Of a stretch of DNA of 64,000 nucleotides, positions 9,124 through 18,802 are shown piece by piece. Under the pieces are notes generated by a model. The model did not search any database and was not told the DNA's origin. It saw nothing but the letters and a program-made list of their open reading frames with translations. A program made the position numbers and the translations under genes. Positions within the stretch are counted from its first letter, which is position 1; each line of letters opens with the position of its first letter. Source of the DNA: Parapusillimonas granuli (GTDB taxonomy: Bacteria > Pseudomonadota > Gammaproteobacteria > Burkholderiales > Burkholderiaceae_B); assembly GCF_013416525.1 (NCBI RefSeq), contig NZ_JACCEM010000003.1:1-64000 (forward strand). Direction: 5' to 3'.

Positions 9124-9708
9124 ATGACTGATCCGTTACGTGGTCCAACCCCCGATTCCGTTGACCTGGCCGCCGCGCTGACGCAATTGCGCGCCCGGTG
9201 GGGCTGGTTCGTCGCCCTGGGGGCGGTGCTGGTCGTGCTGGGCGTGATCGCCATGGCGTATATTTTCGCGGCAACCCTGGTCAGCGTGCTGTTCATCGGC
9301 GCGATGATGCTGGCGGGCGGCGTCGGCCAGCTCATCCATGCCTGGCGCATCAAGCACATGTCGGGCTTTTTGTTCTGGACGCTCAGCGGCTTGCTGTATG
9401 CCGGCGCGGGCCTCATCGCCATCGTCAATCCCGCCGTGGGCGCATCGGCCCTGACCTTGCTCCTGGGCGCCTCCCTCATCGGCGTCGGGGCCTTGCGGCT
9501 GTGGATATGGTTCAACAACCGCGCGCAGCCCGGCTGGAAATGGCTGGCGTTTTCGGGAATCATCACCTTGCTGACCGGCGTACTCATCGCCGTCAACTGG
9601 CCCGGCAACAGCGCCTGGATACTCGGCTTGCTGCTGGCTTTCGACCTGCTGTTCCAGGGCTGGACGTCGATGCTGGTGGGGTTCGCGCTGCGCGAGCGCA
9701 AGGCCTGA
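9124..9708 (+). CDS. HdeD-family membrane protein
   Basis: A 194-residue inner-membrane protein with six hydrophobic segments arranged as three similar two-helix units. The motifs match the HdeD/DUF308 family: the WGWFVALGAVLVVLGVIA first helix, GALRLWIWFNNRAQPGWKW in the middle, and the LLAFDLLFQGWTSMLVG last helices. HdeD is linked to acid resistance in enterics; the role here is unknown. The ATG at 9124 has AAGGAG about 7 nt upstream. It is monocistronic and divergent from the lipid transport operon (start-to-start gap ~135 bp). Confidence 0.9.
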   Translation: MTDPLRGPTPDSVDLAAALTQLRARWGWFVALGAVLVVLGVIAMAYIFAATLVSVLFIGAMMLAGGVGQLIHAWRIKHMSGFLFWTLSGLLYAGAGLIAIVNPAVGASALTLLLGASLIGVGALRLWIWFNNRAQPGWKWLAFSGIITLLTGVLIAVNWPGNSAWILGLLLAFDLLFQGWTSMLVGFALRERKA

Positions 9709-10030
9709 GTCTCGGCGGCGCAACGAAGCTTTCGATCGGCTTCCAAACAGGCATAGAGAATTACCCTAGTATTGAGCTCAGGGAATGGAGCGAGGCGCGC
9801 CGGGCCGCAAGGGCCGCGCGCCATCCGCATGGGGGCCGCCGCAGCGCCGCAGCCCAGTATCCATGCGGGTCTTGCGCGGCCGGCCGGCCTGGCCATGTTT
9901 GGACGCACCAGCACATGATTCCTTCATGGAATTCAGATGGTGGAAAATTATTCTCTTTTTGAAACAAGAGAAGCTGCGCATGATGCACCGTGGCATGAAT
10001 GTTCAATTTCACGGAAGCATCTACACCATC
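9709..10030. other. 322-bp intergenic stretch with no supported gene
   Basis: Between the HdeD-like gene and the aminotransferase. The aminotransferase frame stays open through most of it, but the encoded residues do not resemble any aminotransferase N-terminus. An AT-rich patch at about 9940-9975 is the likely promoter area. I see no RNA gene, repeat or convincing terminator. Confidence 0.5.
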
Positions 10031-11275
10031 ATGGCAGTTTCTCTTTCAGGTTCCGAACCTTCCCAGGCGGCGCGCGCCGTGCTGTCGCAGCGTGTGCGCG
10101 CCATCAAGCCTTCCCCCAGCATGGCGGCCAAGACGCGGGTCGACCAGCTGCGCGCGCAAGGGCAGGACATCACCGACTTCACCGTCGGCGAGCCCGACAT
10201 GGACACGCCCGCCCACATCGTCGAGGCCGGCGTGCAGGCCTTGCGGTCGGGCCAGACCCGCTATACTTCCAGCGTCGGCACACGGGCGCTCTTGCAGGCG
10301 GTGCAGGCCAAGTTCCGGCGCGAGAACGGCCTGGACTACGGCCTGGACCAGCTGGTCGTCGGCACCGGCGCGAAACAACTGATCTACACCGCCTTTTCCG
10401 CCACGGTGGACGCCGGCGACGAAGTCATCGTTCCCGCGCCGTTCTGGGTGTCCTACCCGGACATGGTCCTGCTCAACGACGGCAAGCCCGTCATCGTTCC
10501 CTGCACCGAGGCCGACGGCTTCAAGCTCACGCCCGGGCTGCTGGAGAACGCCATCACGGCCCGCAGCAAATGGGTCTTGCTGAACACGCCGAGCAATCCC
10601 ACGGGCGCCTTGTATACGGAAGCGGAGCTGCGGGCGCTGATCGAGGTCCTGCGTCGCCATCCCCATGTATGGGTGTTGACGGACGAAATATACGAGCATC
10701 TGGCCTACGGCGATGCGCGCCATGTTTCCATCGCGGCGCTGGACGCCGGCATTGCGCAGCGCACGCTGACGATAAATGGCGTGTCCAAAGCCTATGCGAT
10801 GACGGGATGGCGCGTCGGCTATGCCGGCGGGCCCGCCGGGCTGGTCAAGGCCATGGGCACCTTGATATCGCAGAGCACCAGCTGCGTGGCCGCCATGAAC
10901 CAGGCGGCCGCCGCCTTCGCCCTGAGCGCCGATCAGGCTTGCGTGGCGCAGGCCACGGCACTGTTCAAGGCGCGCCGCGACCGCATCGTGGCGCTGCTGA
11001 ACGCGATTCCGGGCATACGCTGCGCACAGCCGGCGGGCGCGTTCTACGTCTATCCCGGCGTCGAGGGCCTGATCGGTAAAAAGACCCCGGACGGCCGGGT
11101 GCTGGAGTCCGATCTGGACGTATCGATGTACTTGCTGGACGAGGCGAAAGTCGCCGTGATGGACGGCACGTCCTACGGCTTGTCGCCTTATCTGAGGCTC
11201 AGTTTCGCGACTTCCATCGAGCAGATCGAAATTGGTTGCGAACGTATCGCGCGGGCTTGCGCGAACTTGGCTTGA
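10031..11275 (+). CDS. Class I pyridoxal-phosphate aminotransferase (aspartate aminotransferase-like)
   Basis: Transfers an amino group between an amino acid and a 2-oxo acid, cytoplasmic, 414 residues. Family motifs: TVGEPDMDTPAHI near the N-terminus, YTSSVGTRALLQAV, NTPSNPTGALY, the PLP-binding Asp/Tyr in LTDEIYEHLAYG, and the Schiff-base Lys253 in NGVSKAYAMTGWRVGY. The type is the I-gamma (thermophile/Rhizobium AatA-like) group. The start at 10031 gives the normal family length; upstream in-frame starts would add unaligned sequence. It is 62 bp upstream of, and co-directional with, a polar amino-acid ABC transporter, so it probably processes the imported amino acid. Confidence 0.93.
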   Translation: MAVSLSGSEPSQAARAVLSQRVRAIKPSPSMAAKTRVDQLRAQGQDITDFTVGEPDMDTPAHIVEAGVQALRSGQTRYTSSVGTRALLQAVQAKFRRENGLDYGLDQLVVGTGAKQLIYTAFSATVDAGDEVIVPAPFWVSYPDMVLLNDGKPVIVPCTEADGFKLTPGLLENAITARSKWVLLNTPSNPTGALYTEAELRALIEVLRRHPHVWVLTDEIYEHLAYGDARHVSIAALDAGIAQRTLTINGVSKAYAMTGWRVGYAGGPAGLVKAMGTLISQSTSCVAAMNQAAAAFALSADQACVAQATALFKARRDRIVALLNAIPGIRCAQPAGAFYVYPGVEGLIGKKTPDGRVLESDLDVSMYLLDEAKVAVMDGTSYGLSPYLRLSFATSIEQIEIGCERIARACANLA

Positions 11276-11337
11276 GGCCGGCAGAGGCGGCCCTGGTTTT
11301 CAACGGCATTGTTTTTATTATTTGAAGAGGAAACATC

Positions 11338-12165
11338 ATGAAGAAGCAAATTTTGGCTCTGACCGCCGCGCTCGGCATGGTTGCCGTACTGGCGCCCGCC
11401 GCCCAGGCCGGCACGCTCGACGACATCAAGGCGCGCGGCAAGTTCATATGCGGCACCATGGGCACGGCCGAGCCCTTCAGCTTCCAGGATCCCAAGACGC
11501 GCGCGATCGTGGGCTATGAAGTCGACATGTGCCAGGCCGTGGCCGACAGCCTGAAAGTGCCCCTGGAGCTCAAGCTGATCGCCGTCGAGGCCCGCATTCC
11601 GGAGCTGGTGGCCGGCCGCGTCGACCTGATCGCCGCCAACCTGGGATGGACGCCGGAACGCGCGCAGCAGATCGATTATTCCTTCCAGCATTTCGCCAGC
11701 CTGCAGAAGGTGCTGGCGCGCGAATCCGACAAGGACCTGAAGTCGCCCGCCGACCTGGCGGGCAAGCGCGTGAGCGCCGTGCGCGGTTCGTCGTCCGAAG
11801 CGGGCGCACGCAAGCACATTCCCAATGTGGAGACCGTGACGTTCAAGGATCCCAGCGGCGCCTTCTTGGCGGTCCAGCAGGGCAAGGTCAGCGGCTTCGT
11901 GATCTCGGAACTGAACGCCGTGAAATTCAAGGCCCAGGCCGCCACCAGCCCGGTACCGGTCAAGCTGCTGGAGCCCGCGCTGTTCCTGGAACCTTGGGGC
12001 ATGGGCATGCGCAAGGGCGACACCGAATTCCGCAACCACGTCAACAAAGTCCTGACGGACATGGATGCCTCCGGCGAAGCCGATCGCATCTACGACAAGT
12101 GGTTCGGCATGGACACGCTTTACAAGATGAAGCGCGAGTTCAAGATCGCGGAAATCACGGGATGA
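11338..12165 (+). CDS. Polar amino-acid ABC transporter substrate-binding protein (family 3)
   Basis: Periplasmic receptor, 275 residues. Signal peptide residues 1-24 with cleavage after AQA. Family-3 SBP pattern: TLDDIKARGKFICGTMG, GYEVDMCQAVADSL, the ligand-carboxylate region GRVDLIAANLGWTPERAQQI, and RGSSSEAGARKH in lobe 2. A GAAGAGGAAA ribosome site precedes the ATG. It is followed by two permeases and an ATPase of the GltIJKL type. The substrate is probably an acidic or polar amino acid, but this cannot be fixed from sequence. Confidence 0.93.
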   Translation: MKKQILALTAALGMVAVLAPAAQAGTLDDIKARGKFICGTMGTAEPFSFQDPKTRAIVGYEVDMCQAVADSLKVPLELKLIAVEARIPELVAGRVDLIAANLGWTPERAQQIDYSFQHFASLQKVLARESDKDLKSPADLAGKRVSAVRGSSSEAGARKHIPNVETVTFKDPSGAFLAVQQGKVSGFVISELNAVKFKAQAATSPVPVKLLEPALFLEPWGMGMRKGDTEFRNHVNKVLTDMDASGEADRIYDKWFGMDTLYKMKREFKIAEITG

Positions 12166-12199
12166 TTTCCCGGCGATAGAGATTTGGAGTCTCGGGTAG

Positions 12200-12901
12200 A
12201 TGCATTACGTTTTTGATTTTGGCGCCATCTTCCAGGGCGAGTATCCGGACATATTGCTCAGGGGGCTGTTGAACACCCTGGCGCTGACCGGACTCGCCTG
12301 GCTGCTGGCATTCGCGATCGGCATGCTGCTGGCCATCATACGCATGACGGGCTCGCGGCTTGCGAACGGCGTCGTCACGCTATATGTGGCCTTCCATCGC
12401 AACGTGCCGATGCTGGTGCACATCCTGTTCTGGTATTTCGGCATACCGCAGCTGCTGCCGGTATCGGCGGTGGACTGGCTGAACAGCCATGGCAGCGAGT
12501 TTCCGCTGGCGATGGTCGCCATCGCGCTGGTCACTTCCGCGTATGTCTGCGAAGACTTGCGCAGCGCGGTGCGGTCGATCCCTTCGGGGCAGATCGAAGC
12601 CTCGCGCGCGCTGGGCTTGAGCTTCCTGCGGACGATGCGCAAGGTGGTGCTGCCGCAGGCCTTCCGCATCGCCATACCGCCCCTGCTCAACCAGACCCTG
12701 CTGCTGTTCAAGAACACCAGCCTGGCCATGGCGATCGGGGTGATGGAGCTCACGGCGGCCGGCCGCGAAATCGAAAACTACACCTTCCGGACCTTCGAAG
12801 CCTACGCGGCCGTGACGGTCATCTACCTGGGAATCTCCTTTCTCATCATGTGGGGCGGCGCGGCATTGGCGCGCCGCTTCCGGATCGTAGGGGCGCGCTG
12901 A
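12200..12901 (+). CDS. Amino-acid ABC transporter permease (GltJ/HisM type)
   Basis: Inner-membrane subunit, 233 residues, about five helices. The cytoplasmic EAA loop reads SRALGLSFLRTMRKVVLPQAF (residues ~134-154), the ATPase contact typical of polar amino-acid permeases, and the N-terminal GLLNTLALTGLAWLLAFAIG matches the HisM/GltJ start. It begins 34 bp after the binding protein and ends 3 bp before the second permease, consistent with one operon. Confidence 0.93.
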   Translation: MHYVFDFGAIFQGEYPDILLRGLLNTLALTGLAWLLAFAIGMLLAIIRMTGSRLANGVVTLYVAFHRNVPMLVHILFWYFGIPQLLPVSAVDWLNSHGSEFPLAMVAIALVTSAYVCEDLRSAVRSIPSGQIEASRALGLSFLRTMRKVVLPQAFRIAIPPLLNQTLLLFKNTSLAMAIGVMELTAAGREIENYTFRTFEAYAAVTVIYLGISFLIMWGGAALARRFRIVGAR

Positions 12902-12904
12902 GCC

Positions 12905-13615
12905 ATGTGGGAAATTCTTCAAGACAATGCGCTGTTGCTGCTGGTGGGCCAGTACCCGCACGGCCCCGTGGGCGGCCTCGCCGCCACCCTCGGCCTGGCC
13001 GCCGTCAGCCTGCTGCTGGCGTTCCCGGGCGGCATACTGCTGGCGCTGGGGCGGGTGAGCCCCTATCGCATCTTCTACCTGCCGGCGTCCGCCGTCGTAT
13101 ACGTGGTGCGCGGGCTGCCCCTGTTGATGTTCATTTTCTGGGCGTATTTTTTCGTGCCGCTGATCATCGGGCGGCCGGTGGCGGGCGCGACGACCATGGT
13201 CGTGGCCCTGGTCATCTATGAAAGCGCCTATCTGGCGGAGATCATACGCGCGGGCATACAGGCCTTGCCGGCCGGCCAGCAAGAGGCGAGCAGGGCGCTG
13301 GGGCTGTCGTACATGCAGACCATGCGCAAGGTTATCCTGCCGCAGGCCTTGTTCAACATGCTGCCCAGCATGCTGAGCCAGTTCATTTCCACGGTCAAGG
13401 AAACCTCGCTCGCCTATGTGATCGGCGTGCAGGAATTGACTTATGCCGCAAACCAGATCAACAGCGTGCTGCTGACCAAGCCGCTGGAGGTCTTCACCTT
13501 GCTGGCGCTGACATATTTCGTATTGAATTTCGGCCTGACTTGCCTGGTTGCGCTCACCGAGCGCATGATAGGGCGCAAGCGCAGCGGCCAGGCCGTGAAG
13601 GTGGCAACGACATGA
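12905..13615 (+). CDS. Amino-acid ABC transporter permease (GltK/HisQ type)
   Basis: Second inner-membrane subunit, 236 residues, about five helices. The EAA loop is [21 protein letters not shown], and [19 protein letters not shown] is the usual RGTPLL-like helix. It forms a heterodimer with the preceding permease. Its stop overlaps the ATPase start (ATGA at 13612-13615), so the two are translationally coupled. Confidence 0.93.
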   Translation: MWEILQDNALLLLVGQYPHGPVGGLAATLGLAAVSLLLAFPGGILLALGRVSPYRIFYLPASAVVYVVRGLPLLMFIFWAYFFVPLIIGRPVAGATTMVVALVIYESAYLAEIIRAGIQALPAGQQEASRALGLSYMQTMRKVILPQALFNMLPSMLSQFISTVKETSLAYVIGVQELTYAANQINSVLLTKPLEVFTLLALTYFVLNFGLTCLVALTERMIGRKRSGQAVKVATT

Positions 13616-14337
13616 TTCGATTTTCCCAGGTCAACAAGTGGTATGGCGATTACCATGCCCTCAAGGACATCAATGCCCACGTCAAGCCGGGCGAGGTCGT
13701 GGTGGTCTGCGGCCCGTCCGGGTCGGGCAAGTCCACGCTGATCCGCACGGTCAATCGCCTGGAGCCCATCGACCAAGGCACCATCACGGTGAACGGCCGC
13801 GACGTCTACGACAAGCGCAACCAGATCGACGAGCTGCGCAGCCACATCGGCTTCGTCTTCCAGCAGTTCAACCTTTTTCCCCACCTGAGCGTCATGGAGA
13901 ACCTGACGCTGGCGCCCTTGCAACTGAAGCGCGCAAACAAGGCCGAGGCGCGGGAACGGGCGATGCAGTTGCTGGAGCGGGTGGGCCTGGGCCACAAGGC
14001 CGACGCCTATCCCCTGCAGCTTTCGGGCGGGCAGCAGCAGCGCGTCGCCATTGCGCGCGCCCTGTGCATGAATCCGCCGGTCATGCTGTTCGACGAGCCC
14101 ACCAGCGCGCTCGATCCGGAAATGGTGGGCGAGGTGCTGCAGGTGATGAAGCTGCTGGCCAAAGAGGGCATGACCATGGTGTGCGTCACGCACGAGATGG
14201 GCTTCGCCCGCGAAGTGGGCGACCGGGTCTGGTTCATGGACGCCGGCAGCATCGTCGAGACGGGCACGCCGGAAGAGTTCTTCAACCGGCCGCAAAGCGC
14301 CAGGGCGCAGAAGTTCCTGAACGAGATCCGCCATTGA
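13612..14337 (+). CDS. Polar amino-acid ABC transporter ATPase (GltL/GlnQ type)
   Basis: Cytoplasmic ATPase, 241 residues. Walker [10 protein letters not shown]-loop [15 protein letters not shown], signature [16 protein letters not shown], Walker [15 protein letters not shown] and switch His in [12 protein letters not shown] are all intact and of the GlnQ subfamily. It closes the binding protein-permease-permease-ATPase operon. A LysR-type regulator gene follows on the same strand after 118 bp and may control the operon. Confidence 0.95.
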   Translation: MIRFSQVNKWYGDYHALKDINAHVKPGEVVVVCGPSGSGKSTLIRTVNRLEPIDQGTITVNGRDVYDKRNQIDELRSHIGFVFQQFNLFPHLSVMENLTLAPLQLKRANKAEARERAMQLLERVGLGHKADAYPLQLSGGQQQRVAIARALCMNPPVMLFDEPTSALDPEMVGEVLQVMKLLAKEGMTMVCVTHEMGFAREVGDRVWFMDAGSIVETGTPEEFFNRPQSARAQKFLNEIRH

Positions 14338-14455
14338 GGCCGCCAGGCGCCGGCGCCGCGGCGCGCGTTGCCGGACGGCCGCGGCGGGAGGGTCGGCGCG
14401 GTAAACTGGCGCACGGCCGGCGCCGCCTTCCCCTTCGTGTTAACGGCCACCGTCT

Positions 14456-15346
14456 ATGCTGACATTCAAACAGATCGAGGCCCTGTACTGGGCCGTGAAG
14501 CTCGGCACGTTCTCCGCCGCGGCGGACAAGCTGCACACGACGCAGTCCGCCATCACCAAGCGTATCCAGGAACTGGAAAACAAGTTCGACATCGTGCTGT
14601 TCGACCGCAGCGGGCACAAGGCTGCGCTGGTCGGCAAGGGCCACGAGATCTTCGCGATCGCCGAGAAGATGCTGGCCGACCGCGACCAGTTGGTGGCGCG
14701 GCTGGAGGGGCACAATGTGCTCACCGGCACGTTGCGGTTCGGAATCACGGAGATCATGGCCATGACCTGGCTGCCTTCGCTGATCCGCAGCCTGCGTTCG
14801 CGCTATCCGAACGTGGACCTGGAGCCGCGCATCGACATGGCGGGGGAATTGCAGAAGCAACTGCTGTCGGGCGAGATCGATCTGGCCTTTCTGAATCACA
14901 AGTTCCTGGACGGCCATCTGGTGTCGCAGCCTTTGCGCGAGCTGGAGTTCGCCTGGATGGGCTGTCCGGACCAGCTGGATCCGGACGCGGTCTATACGCC
15001 CGCGCAGCTGGCCAAGATGCCTTTGCTGCGCCAGTCGCAGGAGTCGGCGCTGAACACGGTGTATGACGAGTGGCTGAGCCCCCATGTGGCCCAGAAGAAT
15101 CTGTTCACGATCAACAGCCTGATCGCGATGGCGGGCCTGGCGGCGGCGGGCTTCGGGGTATGCTGCCTGCCGCGCGATTATTTTTCGGACATGGTGCGGC
15201 AGCGGCGGCTGGTGGTGCTCAGGACGACCGTGCCGGCGCCGAGCACGCTGTATTGCGCGGCTTACCGGCGGGAGGCCGGCTCGATTTTTTATGAGAACGT
15301 GGCGCGGCTGGCCAAGGACTGCTGTGATTTTTCCAAGGCGGCTTAG
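14456..15346 (+). CDS. LysR-type transcriptional regulator
   Basis: A 296-residue DNA-binding regulator. N-terminal winged HTH (residues 1-60: LTFKQIEALYWAVKLGTF, SAAADKLHTTQSAITKRIQELE) and a C-terminal periplasmic-binding-like effector domain with the hinge LRFGITEIMAM. It is co-directional with, and 118 bp after, the amino-acid ABC operon; the genes after it face it. The target is likely the adjacent transporter/aminotransferase genes, but this is inferred from position only. Confidence 0.93.
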   Translation: MLTFKQIEALYWAVKLGTFSAAADKLHTTQSAITKRIQELENKFDIVLFDRSGHKAALVGKGHEIFAIAEKMLADRDQLVARLEGHNVLTGTLRFGITEIMAMTWLPSLIRSLRSRYPNVDLEPRIDMAGELQKQLLSGEIDLAFLNHKFLDGHLVSQPLRELEFAWMGCPDQLDPDAVYTPAQLAKMPLLRQSQESALNTVYDEWLSPHVAQKNLFTINSLIAMAGLAAAGFGVCCLPRDYFSDMVRQRRLVVLRTTVPAPSTLYCAAYRREAGSIFYENVARLAKDCCDFSKAA

Positions 15347-15429
15347 GGCGGGCCGCCCTGGAACACAGCCCGCTTGCCGATAAGGGCAGCGGCATGCTGA
15401 AAGGGCGGGCTCCGCGTGTGGCCCGCCGC

Positions 15430-16773
15430 TTATCGGAGCGCGGCCTCGATTCCCGCGCCCACGTCCAGGATGTGCCGATCGTGCATCGCCGGCCCGGCCA
15501 CCATCAAGCCCACGGGCGCCGTCCCCGCCTGATGGCAGGGGATGGAAAGCGCGCAGCCGTCCAGGAAGTTGATGAACGTGGGATTGCGGAGGATCAGCCC
15601 GTTCGCCGCGAAGTAGGCGTCGTCCGAAGCCTGCAAGTCCTGGATCCTGGGCGCCACCACGGGCGAGACCGGCATCAGCAGGGCGTCGTATTGGCGCAGC
15701 CTGGCTTCGACCGAAGCGATCCAGTTTTTGCGCGCATCCAGCAATTCAATATAGTCCGCGGCCGAGATGTCCTTGCCGCGCAGTATGCGCGGCGACACCC
15801 TGGGATCGTATTCGCCCGGTCTTTCGCTCAGCAGGGAACGGTGCCAGGACCACGCCTCGGCGCAGACCAGGCCGCCCTGGCGGTTGATGTGGGGCAGTTG
15901 CTGGAACTCGGGCAGGTCGATGGCTTGGACGCTGGCGCCGGCCGCCTTCAGGGCGTCCAGCGCGCGCTCGAACGCGCCGCGGACGTGGTCGTCCGCGCCT
16001 TCCAGGACCATGGACGCCGGAACGGCGAGGCGCATGTGCGCCGGGGCCACGGCTTCCGGCGCCTTGTACGGCTGGGCGGACAGCACGGCGTCCACGATGG
16101 CGCAGCATTCCACCGAAGCGGCGAGCGGCCCGATGGAGTCCAGGCTGAACGAAAGAGGCAGGGCGCCGTCGGCCGGCACGCGCCTGGCCGTGGGCTTGAA
16201 GCCCACCAGGCCGTTGAAGGCGGAAGGAATGCGGATCGAGCCGCCGGTGTCGGTGCCGATGGCCGCCACGGCCATCTGGTCGGCCACCGATACGCCGGCG
16301 CCCGACGACGAGCCGCCGGGAATGCGCCCGGACGCGCGGTCCCAGGGGCTGCTGGGCGTGCCGTAGTGGGGGTTGAGGCCCAGCCCCGAGAACGCGAATT
16401 CCGTCATGTTGGTCTTGCCGACGATGACGGCGCCGGCGTTGACGAGGCGCTGCACGATTTCCGCATTGGCCTGCGCGGGCGGGGCGTTTTTCAGCACCGC
16501 CGAGCCGGCCCAGGTGGTTTGGCCGGCGACGTCGAAGAGGTCCTTGACGGAAATGGGCAGGCCTTCGAGGGGGGAGCGGACCAGCCCGGCCGCCCGCAGG
16601 GTGTCCGAGGCGCGCGCGGCCGCAAGGGCCTGGTCGCGGAATACCTGGGTGAAGACGCGCGCGCCTTCGCCGTGGGGGTCGCCGATGCGTGCCAGGGCCG
16701 CCTCGGTCAGCGCCAGCGAGGTGGTCGTGCCTTGTGCGAGTCGTTCCTGAAGGGCGCGGATGGTGGGAAGCAT
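15430..16773 (-). CDS. Amidase (amidase-signature family)
   Basis: Serine amidohydrolase of the GatA/amidase-signature family, 447 residues. The Ser-cisSer-Lys triad is visible: Lys77 in LPISVKDLFDVAG, cis-Ser155 in GRIPGGSSSGAG, and nucleophile Ser179 in GTDTGGSIRIPS. No GatB/GatC neighbour is present, so this is a metabolic amidase rather than the tRNA amidotransferase. It is the last gene of a leftward cluster with DUF2848, a TRAP transporter and a DUF1445 protein; I infer that it hydrolyses an amide taken up or made by that system. Confidence 0.93.
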   Translation of the reverse strand: MLPTIRALQERLAQGTTTSLALTEAALARIGDPHGEGARVFTQVFRDQALAAARASDTLRAAGLVRSPLEGLPISVKDLFDVAGQTTWAGSAVLKNAPPAQANAEIVQRLVNAGAVIVGKTNMTEFAFSGLGLNPHYGTPSSPWDRASGRIPGGSSSGAGVSVADQMAVAAIGTDTGGSIRIPSAFNGLVGFKPTARRVPADGALPLSFSLDSIGPLAASVECCAIVDAVLSAQPYKAPEAVAPAHMRLAVPASMVLEGADDHVRGAFERALDALKAAGASVQAIDLPEFQQLPHINRQGGLVCAEAWSWHRSLLSERPGEYDPRVSPRILRGKDISAADYIELLDARKNWIASVEARLRQYDALLMPVSPVVAPRIQDLQASDDAYFAANGLILRNPTFINFLDGCALSIPCHQAGTAPVGLMVAGPAMHDRHILDVGAGIEAALR

Positions 16774-16813
16774 GTCGATGGCCTTGCGGTGTTCCGGTTG
16801 TACGTTGATGGGA

Positions 16814-17500
16814 TCAGGCGATTTCGGGCAGGATGTCGAGCGTGTAGCGATGCTTGATGCTGCGCTGCAGGCGCGGGTCGTGCAGTTCCATGGTAAACGA
16901 CGGCGAGGGCCGGATGCCGCCGATGGCGGCCACTGTGCCGCAGGTCATGCCGCAATGTTTCGGCATGGCGTCCCGCCCGAAGTGGCCGCGGACGAGTTCC
17001 AGCGGGTGGCGCAGCTGGGCCAGCGGGCCCTCCTGGTACAGCACGGTCTTGCCCTGTTCTTCGATCCATGATCTTAGCAGCAGTTCGTCCCAGTGGCCGG
17101 CGACGTCTTCATAGAGCCAGGCCTGGGTGGCGACGGGCTTGACGCACAGCTGCTTGGACAAGGCGACGCTGTGCGCCTCGAGCTTGCGGTCGGTGTGGTC
17201 CGACGCCAGGCTGACCAGGGTCCGGCCTTGGCTGGAAAACAGGAAGACCTCGGCTTCGCCGGAAGAGCCGTCGCCCACGACCTGCACTTGCGGATCCTGG
17301 ATGAGCTGGTTGGCGGCGATGCGATAGTAGAGGGGCACGGCGCTGGGGCGCGGGACGCCGATGGCGGCCAGTTCTTCGATGTGGTGCTCGATGGCGGCCA
17401 GGTCGCGGCCGGCCCAGCCGGCCACGATGCAAGTGGTGATGTCGGCCTCGACCCGTTCTTCGGGTCGGTCGGCGCGGATGAGTTGGAACGAGAGTTTCAC
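16814..17500 (-). CDS. DUF2848 family protein
   Basis: A 228-residue cytoplasmic protein of the DUF2848 family, recognised from the central block with SDHTDRKLEAHSVALSKQ, KPVATQAWLYEDV and WDELLLRSW, plus a glycine-rich C-terminal part. These blocks resemble the fold of fumarylacetoacetate-hydrolase-like enzymes (a weak, by-eye similarity), so a lyase/hydrolase role is possible. No function is established. It lies between the amidase (40 bp) and the TRAP large permease (15 bp), pointing to a step in the same catabolic route. Confidence 0.85.
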   Translation of the reverse strand: MKLSFQLIRADRPEERVEADITTCIVAGWAGRDLAAIEHHIEELAAIGVPRPSAVPLYYRIAANQLIQDPQVQVVGDGSSGEAEVFLFSSQGRTLVSLASDHTDRKLEAHSVALSKQLCVKPVATQAWLYEDVAGHWDELLLRSWIEEQGKTVLYQEGPLAQLRHPLELVRGHFGRDAMPKHCGMTCGTVAAIGGIRPSPSFTMELHDPRLQRSIKHRYTLDILPEIA

Positions 17501-17515
17501 GGTTTCCTCTGACGG

Positions 17516-18802
17516 TTAACTGAAGACGCGCGGCAGCCACAGCGCCAGGTCGGGCACGACGGCCAGGATGGCCACCATGGCGATGAGCATGATCACGAAG
17601 GGCAGGCTGCCGATCATGACGGCGTTCATGCTGCCGCTGGTGCGCAGGCTCTGGACCACGAACAGGTTCAGCCCCACGGGCGGGGTGATCAGCGCGACTT
17701 CGACCAGGATGATGATGACGATGCCCAGCCAGACCGGATCGTAGCCCAATGCGATCATGATGGGCGCCACGATGGGAATCGTGGTGATCATCATGGACAG
17801 GGTTTCCATGAAGCAGCCCAGGACCAGGTAGAACACCACCAGAATGATCAGCATGGTGGTGGGAGATACGTCCAGCCCGGTGATGGTCTGCGTCAAGGCC
17901 GTCGTCAGCCCGGTCGCGGCCATGATGAAGTTCAGGAAGGCGGCGCCGATGACGATCAGCATGATCATGGCCGTGGCCTTCATGGTGCCTTCCAGGACGT
18001 CGCGCAGCATGGGCAGCGTCAGGCGGCCCACGCTGGCCGCGAGAATCAGCGCGCCCACCACGCCCAGGGCGGCGGCTTCGGTGGGCGTCGCGATGCCCGC
18101 GTAGATGGAGCCGACCACCAGCATGAAGATGCCCAGCGGCGGCACGAGATGCACCAGGCTGGCCATGCGCTGGCCCCAGGTGGCCGAGACTTTCTCGCCC
18201 CCCCATTTCGGCTTGGCGATGCAGGCGATGGCGATGGCCAGCATGAACAGCGCCGCCATGCCGATGCCGGGGATGATGCCCGCCAGATAGAGCTTGGGCA
18301 CCGAGGTGTTGGTCAGCACGCCGTAGATGATCAGGTTGATCGACGGCGGGATGAGGATGCCCAGGGTGCCCCCGGCCGCCAGGCTGCCCAGGAAGAGGGA
18401 TTCGTTGTAGCCCTTCTTCTGTATCTGGGGAATGGCGACGGTGCCCACGGTGGCCGCGGTGGCCACGCTGGAGCCGGACGTGGCGGCGAAGAGCGCGCTG
18501 GCGCCGATGTTGGCGTGCATCAGGCCGCCGGGCAGCCAGGAAAGCCAGAGGCTCATGGCGTTGTACATTTTTTCCGCCAGCCCGGACCGCAGCAGGATTT
18601 CGCCCAGCATCACGAACAGGGGGATGGCGACCAGCAGGAATTCATTGCTGGTGGACCACGAGACTTCGCCGATGGCGCGCGTCAGCGGCAGCATGGAATA
18701 CAGAGGGTCCAGGATCAGGCCCAGCACGCCCAGCGCCGCGCCGACCGGTATGCTGATGCCCAGCAGGACGAGCAATAGAACCAAAGAGGTGGCGACCATC
18801 AT
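17516..18802 (-). CDS. TRAP transporter large permease (DctM family)
   Basis: Ion-coupled inner-membrane transporter subunit, 428 residues, about 11-12 helices. DctM motifs include the N-terminal LLLVLLGISIPVGAALGVLG, GSSVATAATVGTVAIPQIQKKGY (in parts: SGSSVATAATVG), GTLGILIPPSINLIIYG and the repeat copy TPTEAAALGVVGA. The start codon overlaps the stop of the small permease (ATGA). Together with DctQ and DctP it imports a small carboxylate or related organic solute using a Na+ or H+ gradient. Confidence 0.95.
   Translation of the reverse strand: MMVATSLVLLLVLLGISIPVGAALGVLGLILDPLYSMLPLTRAIGEVSWSTSNEFLLVAIPLFVMLGEILLRSGLAEKMYNAMSLWLSWLPGGLMHANIGASALFAATSGSSVATAATVGTVAIPQIQKKGYNESLFLGSLAAGGTLGILIPPSINLIIYGVLTNTSVPKLYLAGIIPGIGMAALFMLAIAIACIAKPKWGGEKVSATWGQRMASLVHLVPPLGIFMLVVGSIYAGIATPTEAAALGVVGALILAASVGRLTLPMLRDVLEGTMKATAMIMLIVIGAAFLNFIMAATGLTTALTQTITGLDVSPTTMLIILVVFYLVLGCFMETLSMMITTIPIVAPIMIALGYDPVWLGIVIIILVEVALITPPVGLNLFVVQSLRTSGSMNAVMIGSLPFVIMLIAMVAILAVVPDLALWLPRVFS

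Noticed and set aside
15345-15359. AGGGC-GGGCC-GCCCT hairpin after the LysR gene as a terminator
   Set aside because: Short five-pair stem with no T-run; could be chance in GC-rich DNA.
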